A stretch of 64,000 nt of DNA, taken from assembly GCA_000504425.1 (NCBI GenBank), contig KI632513.1, forward strand, positions 2,688,069 through 2,752,068, written 5' to 3'. The notes beneath the pieces were generated by a model, which saw nothing but the letters and a program-made list of their open reading frames with translations, was not told the origin of the DNA and made no database searches. The DNA comes from Rhodopseudomonas palustris JSC-3b (GTDB lineage Bacteria; Pseudomonadota; Alphaproteobacteria; Rhizobiales; Xanthobacteraceae). The first letter of the stretch is position 1. The number at the start of each line of letters is the position of its first letter. Made by a program: the position numbers and the translations under genes. Shown here in pieces: positions 8,742-18,259 of the stretch.

Positions 8742-9530
8742 TCAGATCACCACCACTCGCGCGCCGACCTTGACGCGCTCGTACAGGTCAATGACGTCCT
8801 CGTTGCGCATGCGGATGCAGCCGGACGACACGTTGGTGCCGATCGTCCACGGCTCGTTGGAACCGTGAATGCGATACAGCGACGAGCCGAGATACATCGC
8901 GCGCGCACCGAGCGGATTTTGCGGGCCGCCTTCCATGTGGCGCGGCAGATCGGGACGGCGCGCCAACATTTCCGGCGGCGGCGTCCAGGCCGGCCATTCC
9001 TTCTTCGCCGAAATGTGTTTCACGCCCGACCAGGTAAAACCCGGCCGGCCGACGCCGACGCCGTAACGCAGCGCGCGGCCATCGCCCTGCACCAGGTACA
9101 GAAACTTGTTCGGCGTATCGATCACGATGGTGCCGGGGCTTTCGCGGCCGTCATAGGCCACTAACTGCTTTTCGTATCTCGGATCGAACGAATGCTGCGC
9201 GCCTTCGATCATGTCGTCGGGTTCGCGCACCACCTGCTGCGGATCGTAGAGCGGCCGTTGCCGCGCGCCATAGGGCGACTGCCGCTGATAGGGTTCCGGC
9301 TCATAGCCCGGCTGCGCCGGCCCATCGCTGAACAAGAACTCGATGAAGCCGCCGCCCATCCGGCCGCGCTGGGCCGACGCCATGCGCACCGGCGGCGGCG
9401 CCGGATCATCGGCGTAAAACAGGGTCGGCGACCGATCCACGGCATAGACATCGCGCGCAGCGGCAGAAGGCAGTCCGGCGGCGAGACACGACACGCCGGC
9501 CAGCAAGGCGAGAGTGGCTTTCTTCAACAT
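8742..9530 (-). CDS. L,D-transpeptidase (YkuD/ErfK family), periplasmic
   Basis: Catalyses meso-DAP cross-links in peptidoglycan, or links proteins to it, in the periplasm. The 262-residue product begins with a clear signal peptide (residues 1-25, ending SAAA), then a Pro/Gln-rich spacer (about 35-110). The YkuD domain runs from ~132 to the end with IHGSNEPW (His222) and the catalytic SSGCIRMRN (Cys238). All expected catalytic residues are present. It is transcribed alone, away from the CheZ-like gene. It is not possible to say whether it is a 3-3 cross-linking or a protein-attaching enzyme. Confidence 0.9.
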   Translation of the reverse strand: MLKKATLALLAGVSCLAAGLPSAAARDVYAVDRSPTLFYADDPAPPPVRMASAQRGRMGGGFIEFLFSDGPAQPGYEPEPYQRQSPYGARQRPLYDPQQVVREPDDMIEGAQHSFDPRYEKQLVAYDGRESPGTIVIDTPNKFLYLVQGDGRALRYGVGVGRPGFTWSGVKHISAKKEWPAWTPPPEMLARRPDLPRHMEGGPQNPLGARAMYLGSSLYRIHGSNEPWTIGTNVSSGCIRMRNEDVIDLYERVKVGARVVVI

Positions 9531-9839
9531 CGACGTACTCTGTACTGTTTCGTCGGAACTGGTTCGTCAGCAAGCGCCCACGGCCGCGCCATGGACGTGA
9601 ACAACTGATTTTAAAATTGCATCGCTTTGGTAAACGCCAGCTCAGTTCCGATTCACCAAGCGCGCAGAGCGCCGCGGATTGTCGATTCAGAGTTTATTTT
9701 GCATGAAGACGATCATGCATGGTTAACCTCAAGTAATCGGGCTTTTCGCACCAATATTCGTGCCGCTGCGGCGCGTGAACGCGTCGTTAAATAGATGCCG
9801 CTATCAATGGAATTCTCGATAGAGATTAGGACACGCCCG
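9531..9839. promoter_or_regulatory. Divergent intergenic region with a CtrA-like site
   Basis: This 309-bp gap separates the divergent L,D-transpeptidase and CheZ-like genes and is clearly more AT-rich than its neighbours, as expected of two promoters. TTAA-N7-TAAT at 9723-9737 matches 7 of 8 positions of the CtrA box (TTAA-N7-TTAA), and a further GTTAAATAG lies at 9785-9793. No gene is seen in it. The CtrA reading is a suggestion only, because such short AT-rich boxes arise by chance. Confidence 0.3.
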
Positions 9840-10631
9840 ATGCCCGTTCAGCGCAAGCGTTTTCGTATTGAAGAAATCCACCTTGGGAGCACGCCGGTGC
9901 CACTGCCTGCCGAGGAAGAAACTAGCGAAGGGCACCGCGAGATCATGAACGAGCTTCGTGCCATTCGCGAGCAGATGGCCAAATACGCCACCGCTCCGCG
10001 CGCGGACGGGCCGGATTCGACGACTGCTGTAATCGAGGCGTCGAAAGACGAACAGATGGCGGCAGCTCACGCGTTGCTGGAAAGCTATCGCGCCCAGATC
10101 GAGCAGTGCGAAAAGCTCAAGGTTGAACTCGACCTGATCCACGACGCCATCAACCGCACCAAGCGCGAAATCGCGGTGCTGCATGGCAAGAGCTTCAGCG
10201 GCGAAGAGATGGCCCGGCTCAACGGCGAACTCGGCGCCGTGGTTGGCGGCACCGAGGAAGCCACCCAGCAGATTCTGGAAGCGGCGGAATCGATCGATCA
10301 GGCCGCCACCGCGCTCACCAAGGTCGGCTCTCCCGAGCAGCAGCAGATGCTCACCGAGGAGATCCAGGAAAAGGTGATCTCGATCTTCGAGGCCTGCAAT
10401 TTCCAGGACCTCACCGGCCAGCGCATCAACAAGGTGATGCAGACGATGAAGTTCATCGAGCATCACATCAACACCATGATGGACATCTGGGGCGGCGTGG
10501 ACGCCATCAAGGCCCATTCGCCGCCGATCGTCGACACCCGCGAGGGCGACGCCAAGCTGCTCAATGGTCCGCGCGCGATCGGCGAAGAAGGCCACGCCTC
10601 GCAGGACGATATCGACGCGATGTTCGATTAA
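9840..10631 (+). CDS. CheZ-like protein phosphatase
   Basis: The start ATG 9840 (MPVQRKRFRIEEI) has AGGA 8 nt upstream and is preferred over ATG 9795. The 263-residue protein is mostly helical: residues 60-160 look like long amphipathic helices, and EACNFQDLTGQRINKVMQ (about 184-201) contains the CheZ catalytic signature with Asp190 and Gln194 spaced as in CheZ (DxxxQ). The extreme C-terminus ASQDDIDAMFD resembles the acidic CheY-binding tail of CheZ. It likely dephosphorylates a CheY-type response regulator. No chemotaxis genes are next to it, so its partner is elsewhere. Confidence 0.8.
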   Translation: MPVQRKRFRIEEIHLGSTPVPLPAEEETSEGHREIMNELRAIREQMAKYATAPRADGPDSTTAVIEASKDEQMAAAHALLESYRAQIEQCEKLKVELDLIHDAINRTKREIAVLHGKSFSGEEMARLNGELGAVVGGTEEATQQILEAAESIDQAATALTKVGSPEQQQMLTEEIQEKVISIFEACNFQDLTGQRINKVMQTMKFIEHHINTMMDIWGGVDAIKAHSPPIVDTREGDAKLLNGPRAIGEEGHASQDDIDAMFD

Positions 10632-10656
10632 GCCAGACGCCAAATACGATCGACCC

Positions 10657-10690
10657 AAACCGGCCGCTGCAAAGCGGCCGGTTTTGTCTT
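10657..10690 (+). terminator. Bidirectional terminator between CheZ-like and MFS genes
   Basis: AAACCGGCCGCT pairs with AGCGGCCGGTTT around GCAA, and is followed on the plus strand by TGTCTT. The convergent MFS gene ends at 10689, so the hairpin can serve both directions. Confidence 0.7.
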
Positions 10691-11903
10691 AGCGGGCTTT
10701 GGACGGATTGAGGGCCAACAGGCAGGCCAGCGCCGCGACCGCGCCGAGCAGCGCCAGTTCCAGCACCACGCGGTCCGAGAACTGCTCGACCGCCAGCGCC
10801 ACCAGAAACGGCGCCGCCGCCTGCACAAACAGCGCCGGCCGCGCGATCCGGCCGATCACCCGGCCATAACCACTCGCCCCGAACAGCATCAGCGGCAGCG
10901 CGCCGCGCGCAATGGTCATCACGCCATTGGCGGCGCCGAACGCAATCGCAAACGCCGCGGCGACCGCAAAGGACTGGCCGAGCGCCAGCAGCAGCGCAAA
11001 GGCGGCGGCGATCAGCAGCACCGCGCCGCGCGCCACCCAGAGCGGATTGCTGCGGCCGGCCAGCGTCAGATCGATCAGCCGGGCGGCAACCTGCGCCGGC
11101 CCGAACAGCGCGCCAACGCTGACCGCGGCCGCCGCGCTCAGGCCGCCGCGCTGCAACATCGCCAAAAGGTTCGAGGTCACGCCCGACAGGATGAAGGCGT
11201 AGAGCGCAAACGCCGCGACGATCAGCCAGAATGGCCGGCCCTGCGGCTTGATCGGCGCCGGCATCGCCGCCGCAACCGCGGGATGAGCACCACCCGCCAG
11301 GACAGGTGGCGGCGGCGCGGGGTGGCGCGGCAAGGCCAGCGCGTGCAGCGGCGCCACCACCAGCAGCAGCACCGCGGCGAACGCCAGATAGGTGCTTTGC
11401 CAGCCCAGATGTTGCAGCAGCCACTGGGTCGCCGGCCAGCCCGCGGTCGAGGCAAAGCCACCCGCCAGCGTCACATAGGTAATGGGACGGCGCGCGCCGG
11501 TGCCGAACAGCCGCGCCAGCGTGGCAAATGCCGGGTCGTACAGCGTCGAGGCCATGGCGGCGCCGATCAGCAGCCAGCTGATCAGAAAGCTCCAGCGCTG
11601 CTCGGCGACCGCCAGCGACGCCAGCCCGGCCGCTCCGGCAAGCGCGCCGACGCTCATCACCACATTGCCACCGTGCCGGTCGATCAGCCCGCCGATGGTC
11701 GGCGCCAGCAGCGCCGACACCACCAGGCCGAGCGAAAACCCGGCCATGCCGAACGCCAGCGACCAGCCATGGGCGGCCGTCACCTGCGGCAGGGTCAGCA
11801 CCGGCGGATAGATCAGGATGCCCCAGCCGAGCACCTGAGTGATCGACAGCACGAGGATGGCGCGGCCCGGCCCGCGGAACAAACCGGCCACCGCGCCGCG
11901 CAT
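10689..11903 (-). CDS. Major facilitator superfamily transporter
   Basis: The 404-residue protein has about 12 hydrophobic segments with a central hydrophilic loop (about 190-220, Pro-rich). Features of the MFS fold include GGLIDRHGGNVVMS after the second helix, close to the MFS loop 2-3 motif. The substrate cannot be inferred. The stop of the upstream lipoprotein gene at 11943 is 39 nt before this start on the same strand, so they may form a two-gene unit. Confidence 0.85.
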   Translation of the reverse strand: MRGAVAGLFRGPGRAILVLSITQVLGWGILIYPPVLTLPQVTAAHGWSLAFGMAGFSLGLVVSALLAPTIGGLIDRHGGNVVMSVGALAGAAGLASLAVAEQRWSFLISWLLIGAAMASTLYDPAFATLARLFGTGARRPITYVTLAGGFASTAGWPATQWLLQHLGWQSTYLAFAAVLLLVVAPLHALALPRHPAPPPPVLAGGAHPAVAAAMPAPIKPQGRPFWLIVAAFALYAFILSGVTSNLLAMLQRGGLSAAAAVSVGALFGPAQVAARLIDLTLAGRSNPLWVARGAVLLIAAAFALLLALGQSFAVAAAFAIAFGAANGVMTIARGALPLMLFGASGYGRVIGRIARPALFVQAAAPFLVALAVEQFSDRVVLELALLGAVAALACLLALNPSKAR

Positions 11904-11942
11904 GCCGTCAGCCTGGAACGACAGCTGCGAACCGGCTCAGCG

Positions 11943-12458
11943 TCATGCCCGGGGCGCGCAGCGCACGTAGACCATGTTGCCGTAGCGATTGGCGGCATCC
12001 TTATCGATGAACCGGGTCACCAGCACGCGGCCGTCGAACGACAGGATTTCACGGTCGAGATCGCCGCCGGCCGGACCGGGCGGGCCGATATAGTTCTTGC
12101 CGCTGCTGCTGCCCTTGAGGCGCAATTCCTGCGGGGTGGCCTGGTCGGCGAGATGCATGATCACGCCGCCGGAGGCGCCGGCGCCGATCACATAGGGGTT
12201 CTTGCACTGGCTGCGCGCCGCGGCCTCGGTGCGGGCGCGGTCATTCGGATTCTGGAACGAGGCCAGACCCCAGCGCCCCACGATCTCATCGGGCCGGATG
12301 GTCGAGGGAAGTTCGGGCTCCGGCGGCGGCTCGGCCGGCGCTGCCGACTGTGACGAACCAAACCCGCCAAACGTGCCGCATCCCCCGAGCGAGAGCGCCA
12401 GGAGACAGGCCGCGCCCAGATGAATGAACGTGCGTGCGCTGCTGCGTGTGCTGACCAT
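11943..12458 (-). CDS. Small lipoprotein of unknown function
   Basis: The 171-residue product starts with an n-region (MVSTRSSARTF), a hydrophobic core and a lipobox LSLGGC with the lipidated Cys at residue 27, so it should be anchored to a membrane facing the periplasm. A Pro/Glu-rich linker follows (about 40-52). The rest (RPDEIVGRWGLASFQ onward) is a compact globular domain. Other Cys are in RSQCKNPY and VRCAPRA. I do not recognise the family. It is upstream of the MFS gene and divergent from groES. Confidence 0.72.
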   Translation of the reverse strand: MVSTRSSARTFIHLGAACLLALSLGGCGTFGGFGSSQSAAPAEPPPEPELPSTIRPDEIVGRWGLASFQNPNDRARTEAAARSQCKNPYVIGAGASGGVIMHLADQATPQELRLKGSSSGKNYIGPPGPAGGDLDREILSFDGRVLVTRFIDKDAANRYGNMVYVRCAPRA

Positions 12459-12629
12459 GATTTTCCCAAAACCTCGTGCTGGCTGCGCCCGGGCGCAGAC
12501 AAGCGCAAATCCGCTGCCTGAGCAATGCGGTACTAATGTGAACGTGAGGACACGAACGTGAAGGACACGGCGACTCGGCTGCGACGCTGTAGCATGTTAC
12601 GCCAGCTTCACCATCGCCAGAAGCCCTTG

Positions 12630-12657
12630 CTTGACAGGACCGGGTCCACACCATATT
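12630..12657 (+). promoter_or_regulatory. groES promoter, RpoH-type (overlapping a sigma-70-like TTGACA)
   Basis: CTTG at 12630-12633, 17 nt, then CCATATT at 12651-12657 fits the alphaproteobacterial heat-shock consensus (CTTG-N17-CYTATNT). The same stretch contains TTGACA at 12631-12636, so it may also be read by the housekeeping sigma. An rpoH gene is present at 36439-37338. Confidence 0.6.
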
Positions 12658-12670
12658 CCCGGACACGCTA

Positions 12671-12697
12671 TTAGCACTCCTGCAGCGAGACTGCCAA
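12671..12697 (+). promoter_or_regulatory. CIRCE operator (HrcA binding site)
   Basis: TTAGCACTC at 12671-12679, nine spacer bases, then GACTGCCAA at 12689-12697. The left arm is a perfect CIRCE arm and the right arm matches GAGTGCTAA at 7 of 9 positions. It lies just after the predicted transcription start, ~100 bp before groES, where HrcA would block initiation or early elongation. Confidence 0.8.
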
Positions 12698-12800
12698 AGG
12701 GTGCACGCTGATCGGGCCCGCCGGCGCGAACCGCGAGCGGTGACCGGGTACTCGACAGCACCCGAGTTGTGACAAGCAACCTCCTCCAAAAGGATTTCCC

Positions 12801-13097
12801 ATGGCCAAGACCAACTTCCGCCCCCTGCATGACCGCGTGCTGGTCAAGCGTATCGATGCCGAGACCAAGACCAAGGGCGGCATCATCATTCCGGATTCCG
12901 CCAAGGAAAAGCCGTCGCAGGGCGAGATCGTCGCCGTTGGCCCGGGTGGCCGCGACGAAGCCGGCAAGCTGATCCCGATCGACCTCAAGGTTGGCGATCG
13001 CGTGCTGTTCGGCAAGTGGTCGGGCACCGAGATCAAGCTCGACGGCGAAGAGCTGCTGATCATGAAGGAATCCGACATCATGGGCGTGCTGGCGTAA
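12801..13097 (+). CDS. groES: Co-chaperonin GroES
   Basis: The 98-residue protein caps the GroEL folding chamber. It has the typical [12 protein letters not shown] start, the mobile-loop [17 protein letters not shown] (about 19-35) and the ending [15 protein letters not shown] ribosome site AAGGA sits 8 nt before the ATG. It is followed by groEL after an unusually long 200-nt gap that contains a palindromic repeat. Confidence 0.97.
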   Translation: MAKTNFRPLHDRVLVKRIDAETKTKGGIIIPDSAKEKPSQGEIVAVGPGGRDEAGKLIPIDLKVGDRVLFGKWSGTEIKLDGEELLIMKESDIMGVLA

Positions 13098-13134
13098 GCC
13101 ACCCACCCGCTTCGACTTCGAACTCTGCCTATTC

Positions 13135-13220
13135 CCGTCATTGCGAGCCCGCGCCGCAAGCTGCGGATCGTAAGCCCCGAGCCTTCGATGGCTTGGCCGC
13201 TTCGCCCCTCGCAATGACGG
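13135..13220. mobile_element. Palindromic repeat with 13-bp perfect inverted ends between groES and groEL
   Basis: CCGTCATTGCGAG at 13135-13147 and its exact reverse complement CTCGCAATGACGG at 13208-13220 bound an 86-bp element that can fold into a long hairpin. It carries internal motifs such as AAGCTGCGGATCG and GGCTTGGCCGCTTCGC. I recall similar GTCATTGCGAG elements scattered through alphaproteobacterial genomes. It encodes nothing and appears to be a non-autonomous insertion in the operon's intergenic spacer. Confidence 0.7.
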
Positions 13221-13225
13221 TTTAG

Positions 13226-14941
<1,716 letters not shown>

Positions 14942-14968
14942 GCCCTCCTCCTCCCCTGACAATGTTGC

Positions 14969-14998
14969 GAAGGCCGCCCCTCCGGGCGGCCTTCTTTT
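14969..14998 (+). terminator. groEL terminator
   Basis: GAAGGCCGCCC pairs with GGGCGGCCTTC and is followed by TTTTT: a classic Rho-independent terminator 28 nt after the stop. Confidence 0.85.
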
Positions 14999-15099
14999 TG
15001 GCGTGCGGGTGCGGATTTGATAGGACAGCTGCGTTGCCGATTCAGGTGGTGCGTTCCAGCCACCGATCGATCCAGCCATTTGCCTCGTGAGGAATTCCG

Positions 15100-16296
15100 A
15101 TGCGCGCCCTGCTGTTCGGCCTGATCTGCCTGCTTCCCGCCACCTCGCCGCTGCTCGCACAAGGCAAGACGCCGCCGAAGGCTCCCGCGATCCCGGCCAG
15201 CGAAACCCGCTATTTCACCACCCTGGACGGGCTGCTGGAGGGCAATGCCGACATCATCCTGAAAGAGGTCCGGCAGGGCAAAACCGTGACCGGGGCGACG
15301 CTCGACGTCTGCTACCCCGCTGAAAAGGGTTCTGAGCGCAAGGACCGCTTCGTGGTCGATCTCGCCGTCAGCGGTGCCACCATGAGCGGCTCGACCCAGA
15401 CCCAGGTCGATAAGCTGCCGGTTTCGGTCAAGATGACCCGCAAGCCGACCGGCGACACGTTTGAGTTCAAGGGCGAGGTCACGATCGGCCGCACCACCAC
15501 GCAACTGGTCTCGACCGACAATTCCGACCAGTCGGAAAAAGAGTTTCTGGAAAGCCATTCCGGCGACGACGTGATCGCAGCGGCGCCCAAGGATTTTACC
15601 GAGGTGTCGCCAGAGGCGGTCGCGGTGCGGGTCAAGCTCTATGCCGCGGTCGATTTCCTCAAAAGCCTGAAGGGCCAGAACCTCGCGGTGTCGTTCGCCA
15701 GCCTGAACCCGAATTGCGAAGCGCTGCGCGCCGGCCATCAGGTGATCAATATCGCGGTCGATCCCGATCACGCCGCCGCGCTGGTGGCGCGCGCCAAGAG
15801 CGCGCCGGGCGTGGTCAGCGCCGGCTGGACCAGCGGCATGGTCGATATGGAGCGCACCATCCGCTTTGCCGCCGCCGAATGGCGCAGCGGCGACAAGGTC
15901 AATCGGGACAAGCTGGCAATGGCGGTCGCCGATGTGCTCAGCAAGACCCTGAACGCGACACTGGCGTCCTCGATCTGGAGCGACGACAGCGGCAAGCTGA
16001 CCCTGACTTTCAAGCGGCCGAGCCCGATCATGCCCGCGCTCGGCCTGACCGAGACCGTGGAGATCACCGCGCTGGCCTCGCCCGACCGGCCGGGCGCCAC
16101 CGATCAGATGATGCTCTATGTCTCGACCCCGACCGTGACCACTGCCGACGAGGCCAATGGCGCCAAGCTCGGCCTGTCCGACGATTCCTCGCGCGAGGAA
16201 GAGACCGAGCCCAAGAGCGACAACAATTCGATCGACGCGCTCGCCAAGGAATTCAAGGCGCAGCGCTGGGACGCCGACAATTCGTCCTGGAAGTGA
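15100..16296 (+). CDS. Secreted hypothetical protein of ~398 residues
   Basis: Starts at ATG 15100 with GAGGAA about 7 nt upstream. Residues 1-21 are a signal peptide (MRALLFGLICLLPATSPLLAQ), so the product is periplasmic or exported. No transmembrane helix, lipobox or known catalytic motif is visible. The mature part looks globular with alternating strands (FVVDLAVSGATMSG, FEFKGEVTIGRTT) and ends in an acidic segment (SREEETEPKSDNNS). The family is not recognised. It stands alone between groEL and an FAD oxidoreductase gene on the same strand with a 168-nt gap. Confidence 0.75.
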   Translation: MRALLFGLICLLPATSPLLAQGKTPPKAPAIPASETRYFTTLDGLLEGNADIILKEVRQGKTVTGATLDVCYPAEKGSERKDRFVVDLAVSGATMSGSTQTQVDKLPVSVKMTRKPTGDTFEFKGEVTIGRTTTQLVSTDNSDQSEKEFLESHSGDDVIAAAPKDFTEVSPEAVAVRVKLYAAVDFLKSLKGQNLAVSFASLNPNCEALRAGHQVINIAVDPDHAAALVARAKSAPGVVSAGWTSGMVDMERTIRFAAAEWRSGDKVNRDKLAMAVADVLSKTLNATLASSIWSDDSGKLTLTFKRPSPIMPALGLTETVEITALASPDRPGATDQMMLYVSTPTVTTADEANGAKLGLSDDSSREEETEPKSDNNSIDALAKEFKAQRWDADNSSWK

Positions 16297-16464
16297 CGCA
16301 GCCAGCCGCACGACACGCACGCCATCCGGAAGCCGCCCGTGGCACCCGGATGGCCTAGCTTCCGCGCGAACAGCGGCGACGCCCCTCGGTATCGCCCGAT
16401 TTGACACCCCGCGGCGAAGCCGCGATGAACGCCCCACAACAATTTCGGCAGGATGTGACGATCG

Positions 16465-17922
16465 ATGGCGCGCTATGACGTAGTGATAATCGGCGCCGGG
16501 CTGGGTGGCCTGACCGCCGGGGCGATTTTGGCGCGCCAAGGCCGCAAGGTGCTGGTGATCGAGCGCGGCAACTCCGTCGGCGGCGCGGCGTCGAGCTACA
16601 AGGTCGGCGACCTGTTCGTGGAAGGCTCGCTGCAACTGACCAGCGCCCCGCAGCATCCGCAGGACCCCAAGCATGACGTGCTGACCCGCGCCGGCGTGCT
16701 CGACATGGTGGAATGGGTGCCGTCCGGCGCGCTGTATCAGGTGCGCGGCGGCCCGCTAGCGCAGCCGTTCGTGCTGCCCGACGATTTTGCGCGCGCCCGC
16801 GCCGCGCTGATCGCGCGCTTCCCGCACGCCGAGGCCGGCATCACCACGCTGCTGGGTGAATTGCAGACCAGTGCGGCCGCGCCCGCGCTGCCGGCCGCAG
16901 GCGAACTATCGCTGGCGCAGCGGCTTGAGCAATTGTTCGGCGACGACGAAGCGGTGAAATGCGCGGTCGCCGGCAATCTCTGCTATCTGCACGACGATCC
17001 GGCCAAACTGTCCTGGAACGCATTCGCTGCCGTGCAGGGCAGCTTCTTGCAGAGCGGCGGCCGCTTTGTGAAAGGCGGCTCGCAGCGGCTGTCGAGCGCG
17101 CTGGCACGCGCCATCATGCGCGCCGGCAGCGAGGTGCAGCTGCGCCGCGTGGTCAGCGCCATTACACTCGATGCCAATGGTGCCGCCTGCGGCATCGTGC
17201 ACACCGCGCGCGATGGCTCCGATCCGCAGCAGGTCGAAGCGGCATGCGTGATCGGCAGCGCCGCACCGCCAGTGCTGGCCGCGTTGATGCCGGACGCCGC
17301 CGCCGCGACGCTGACCGGCAGCTATGCCGCGCTGCCGCCCTCGATCTCGCTGTTTGCGCTGACGCTCGGCCTGTCGCAGCCACCGGCGCAACTCGGCGTC
17401 GATGCCTATTCCACCCATGTGCTGCCGAGCTGGATGACGCGGCTTGCCGATTACGCGCAGGGCACGCAGCTAATGGCCGGCGAGCCGGACGGCCGCTTGC
17501 CGCCGATGGCGATCGTCGATTACGCCGCGATCGACTCCGGCGTGCCGACGCCGCCTTATGTGCTGTCGGTGGTCGGGCCGGACAGTCCTGCGAATTGGCA
17601 GGGCGTGCCGCCCGACGATTATCGCGCGCGGCGCAGCCGCTGGCAGCAGGCGATCGTCGCCGCGCTCGACGCCCTCTATCCGGGCCTTGCCGACGCGGTG
17701 ACACACAGCGCGTTCAACACTGCTTTGTCGGTGCAGCAATATCTCAACGCCCCGGGCGGCGCGGTCTATGGCTTTGCGCCGCTGACCGGCCAACCGGCGC
17801 GTTCGCCGCGCACCGTGGTGCCGCAGCTCTATCTGGCCTCGGCGTTCGCCGGGCTCGGCGGCTATAGCGGCGTGGTACAATCAGCCGGCGTATGCGCCGA
17901 TCTGATCCTCGCCGACAGCTGA
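16465..17922 (+). CDS. NAD(P)/FAD-dependent oxidoreductase of the phytoene desaturase/carotenoid isomerase type
   Basis: The 485-residue protein opens with a Rossmann dinucleotide fold, DVVIIGAGLGGLTAGAILARQG (GxGxxG at about residues 10-15), followed by VLVIERGNSVGGAAS, the second FAD contact typical of the CrtI/retinol-saturase group. The middle has GRFVKGGSQRLSSAL, a substrate-domain signature in this group, and the C-terminus has LYLASAFAGLGGYSGVVQSAG, the FAD-tail motif. It probably oxidises, saturates or isomerises a polyene or other lipid. No carotenoid genes are near, so the substrate is unknown. Confidence 0.82.
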   Translation: MARYDVVIIGAGLGGLTAGAILARQGRKVLVIERGNSVGGAASSYKVGDLFVEGSLQLTSAPQHPQDPKHDVLTRAGVLDMVEWVPSGALYQVRGGPLAQPFVLPDDFARARAALIARFPHAEAGITTLLGELQTSAAAPALPAAGELSLAQRLEQLFGDDEAVKCAVAGNLCYLHDDPAKLSWNAFAAVQGSFLQSGGRFVKGGSQRLSSALARAIMRAGSEVQLRRVVSAITLDANGAACGIVHTARDGSDPQQVEAACVIGSAAPPVLAALMPDAAAATLTGSYAALPPSISLFALTLGLSQPPAQLGVDAYSTHVLPSWMTRLADYAQGTQLMAGEPDGRLPPMAIVDYAAIDSGVPTPPYVLSVVGPDSPANWQGVPPDDYRARRSRWQQAIVAALDALYPGLADAVTHSAFNTALSVQQYLNAPGGAVYGFAPLTGQPARSPRTVVPQLYLASAFAGLGGYSGVVQSAGVCADLILADS

Positions 17923-18259
17923 TCACAGCCTGCGCTGCCGATAGCGCTGCATTGCAGCGCTCTGCCCTCCAGCCTCATTGAGGCCGCCGCGCTGCGGCGG
18001 CTGCGACGCGACGCCGCATCATCCTGCATTGCAGCGACGCGGCTGCGAACGCGCGCCTGATCGCGGCCGAAATTTGCAGGCCGCGAAGCGCATCGCGCCG
18101 TTTTGTTCCAGGTAGTTCGCTCAACTTTCCGCCCGGCGCAATTGGCCGTTGCTACACGGTTTTGTTGTGATGCGCGCAAAAATCCGGTTATGGTCCCCCA
18201 CCAAGGCAACATGCCAGATAACAAATTCGCGCCGCTTGCGGCGCCATGGGAGGACACAC
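17923..18259. other. Intergenic region with two GC-rich hairpins
   Basis: A 337-bp non-coding stretch between the FAD oxidoreductase and the acyl-CoA ligase gene. AGCGCTGCA-T-TGCAGCGCT (about 17943-17961) and GCCGCC...GGCGGC (about 17983-18001) can form hairpins and might end the upstream transcript, but no T-run follows. TGCATTGCAGCG recurs near 18029. Nothing else is recognised. Confidence 0.5.

Larger units (their letters stand above)
12459..12800. promoter_or_regulatory. groES upstream region
   Basis: This 342-bp gap separates the divergent lipoprotein gene and groES. It holds the RpoH-like promoter (12630-12657) and the CIRCE operator (12671-12697) listed separately. The remainder shows no gene. 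Confidence 0.7.
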
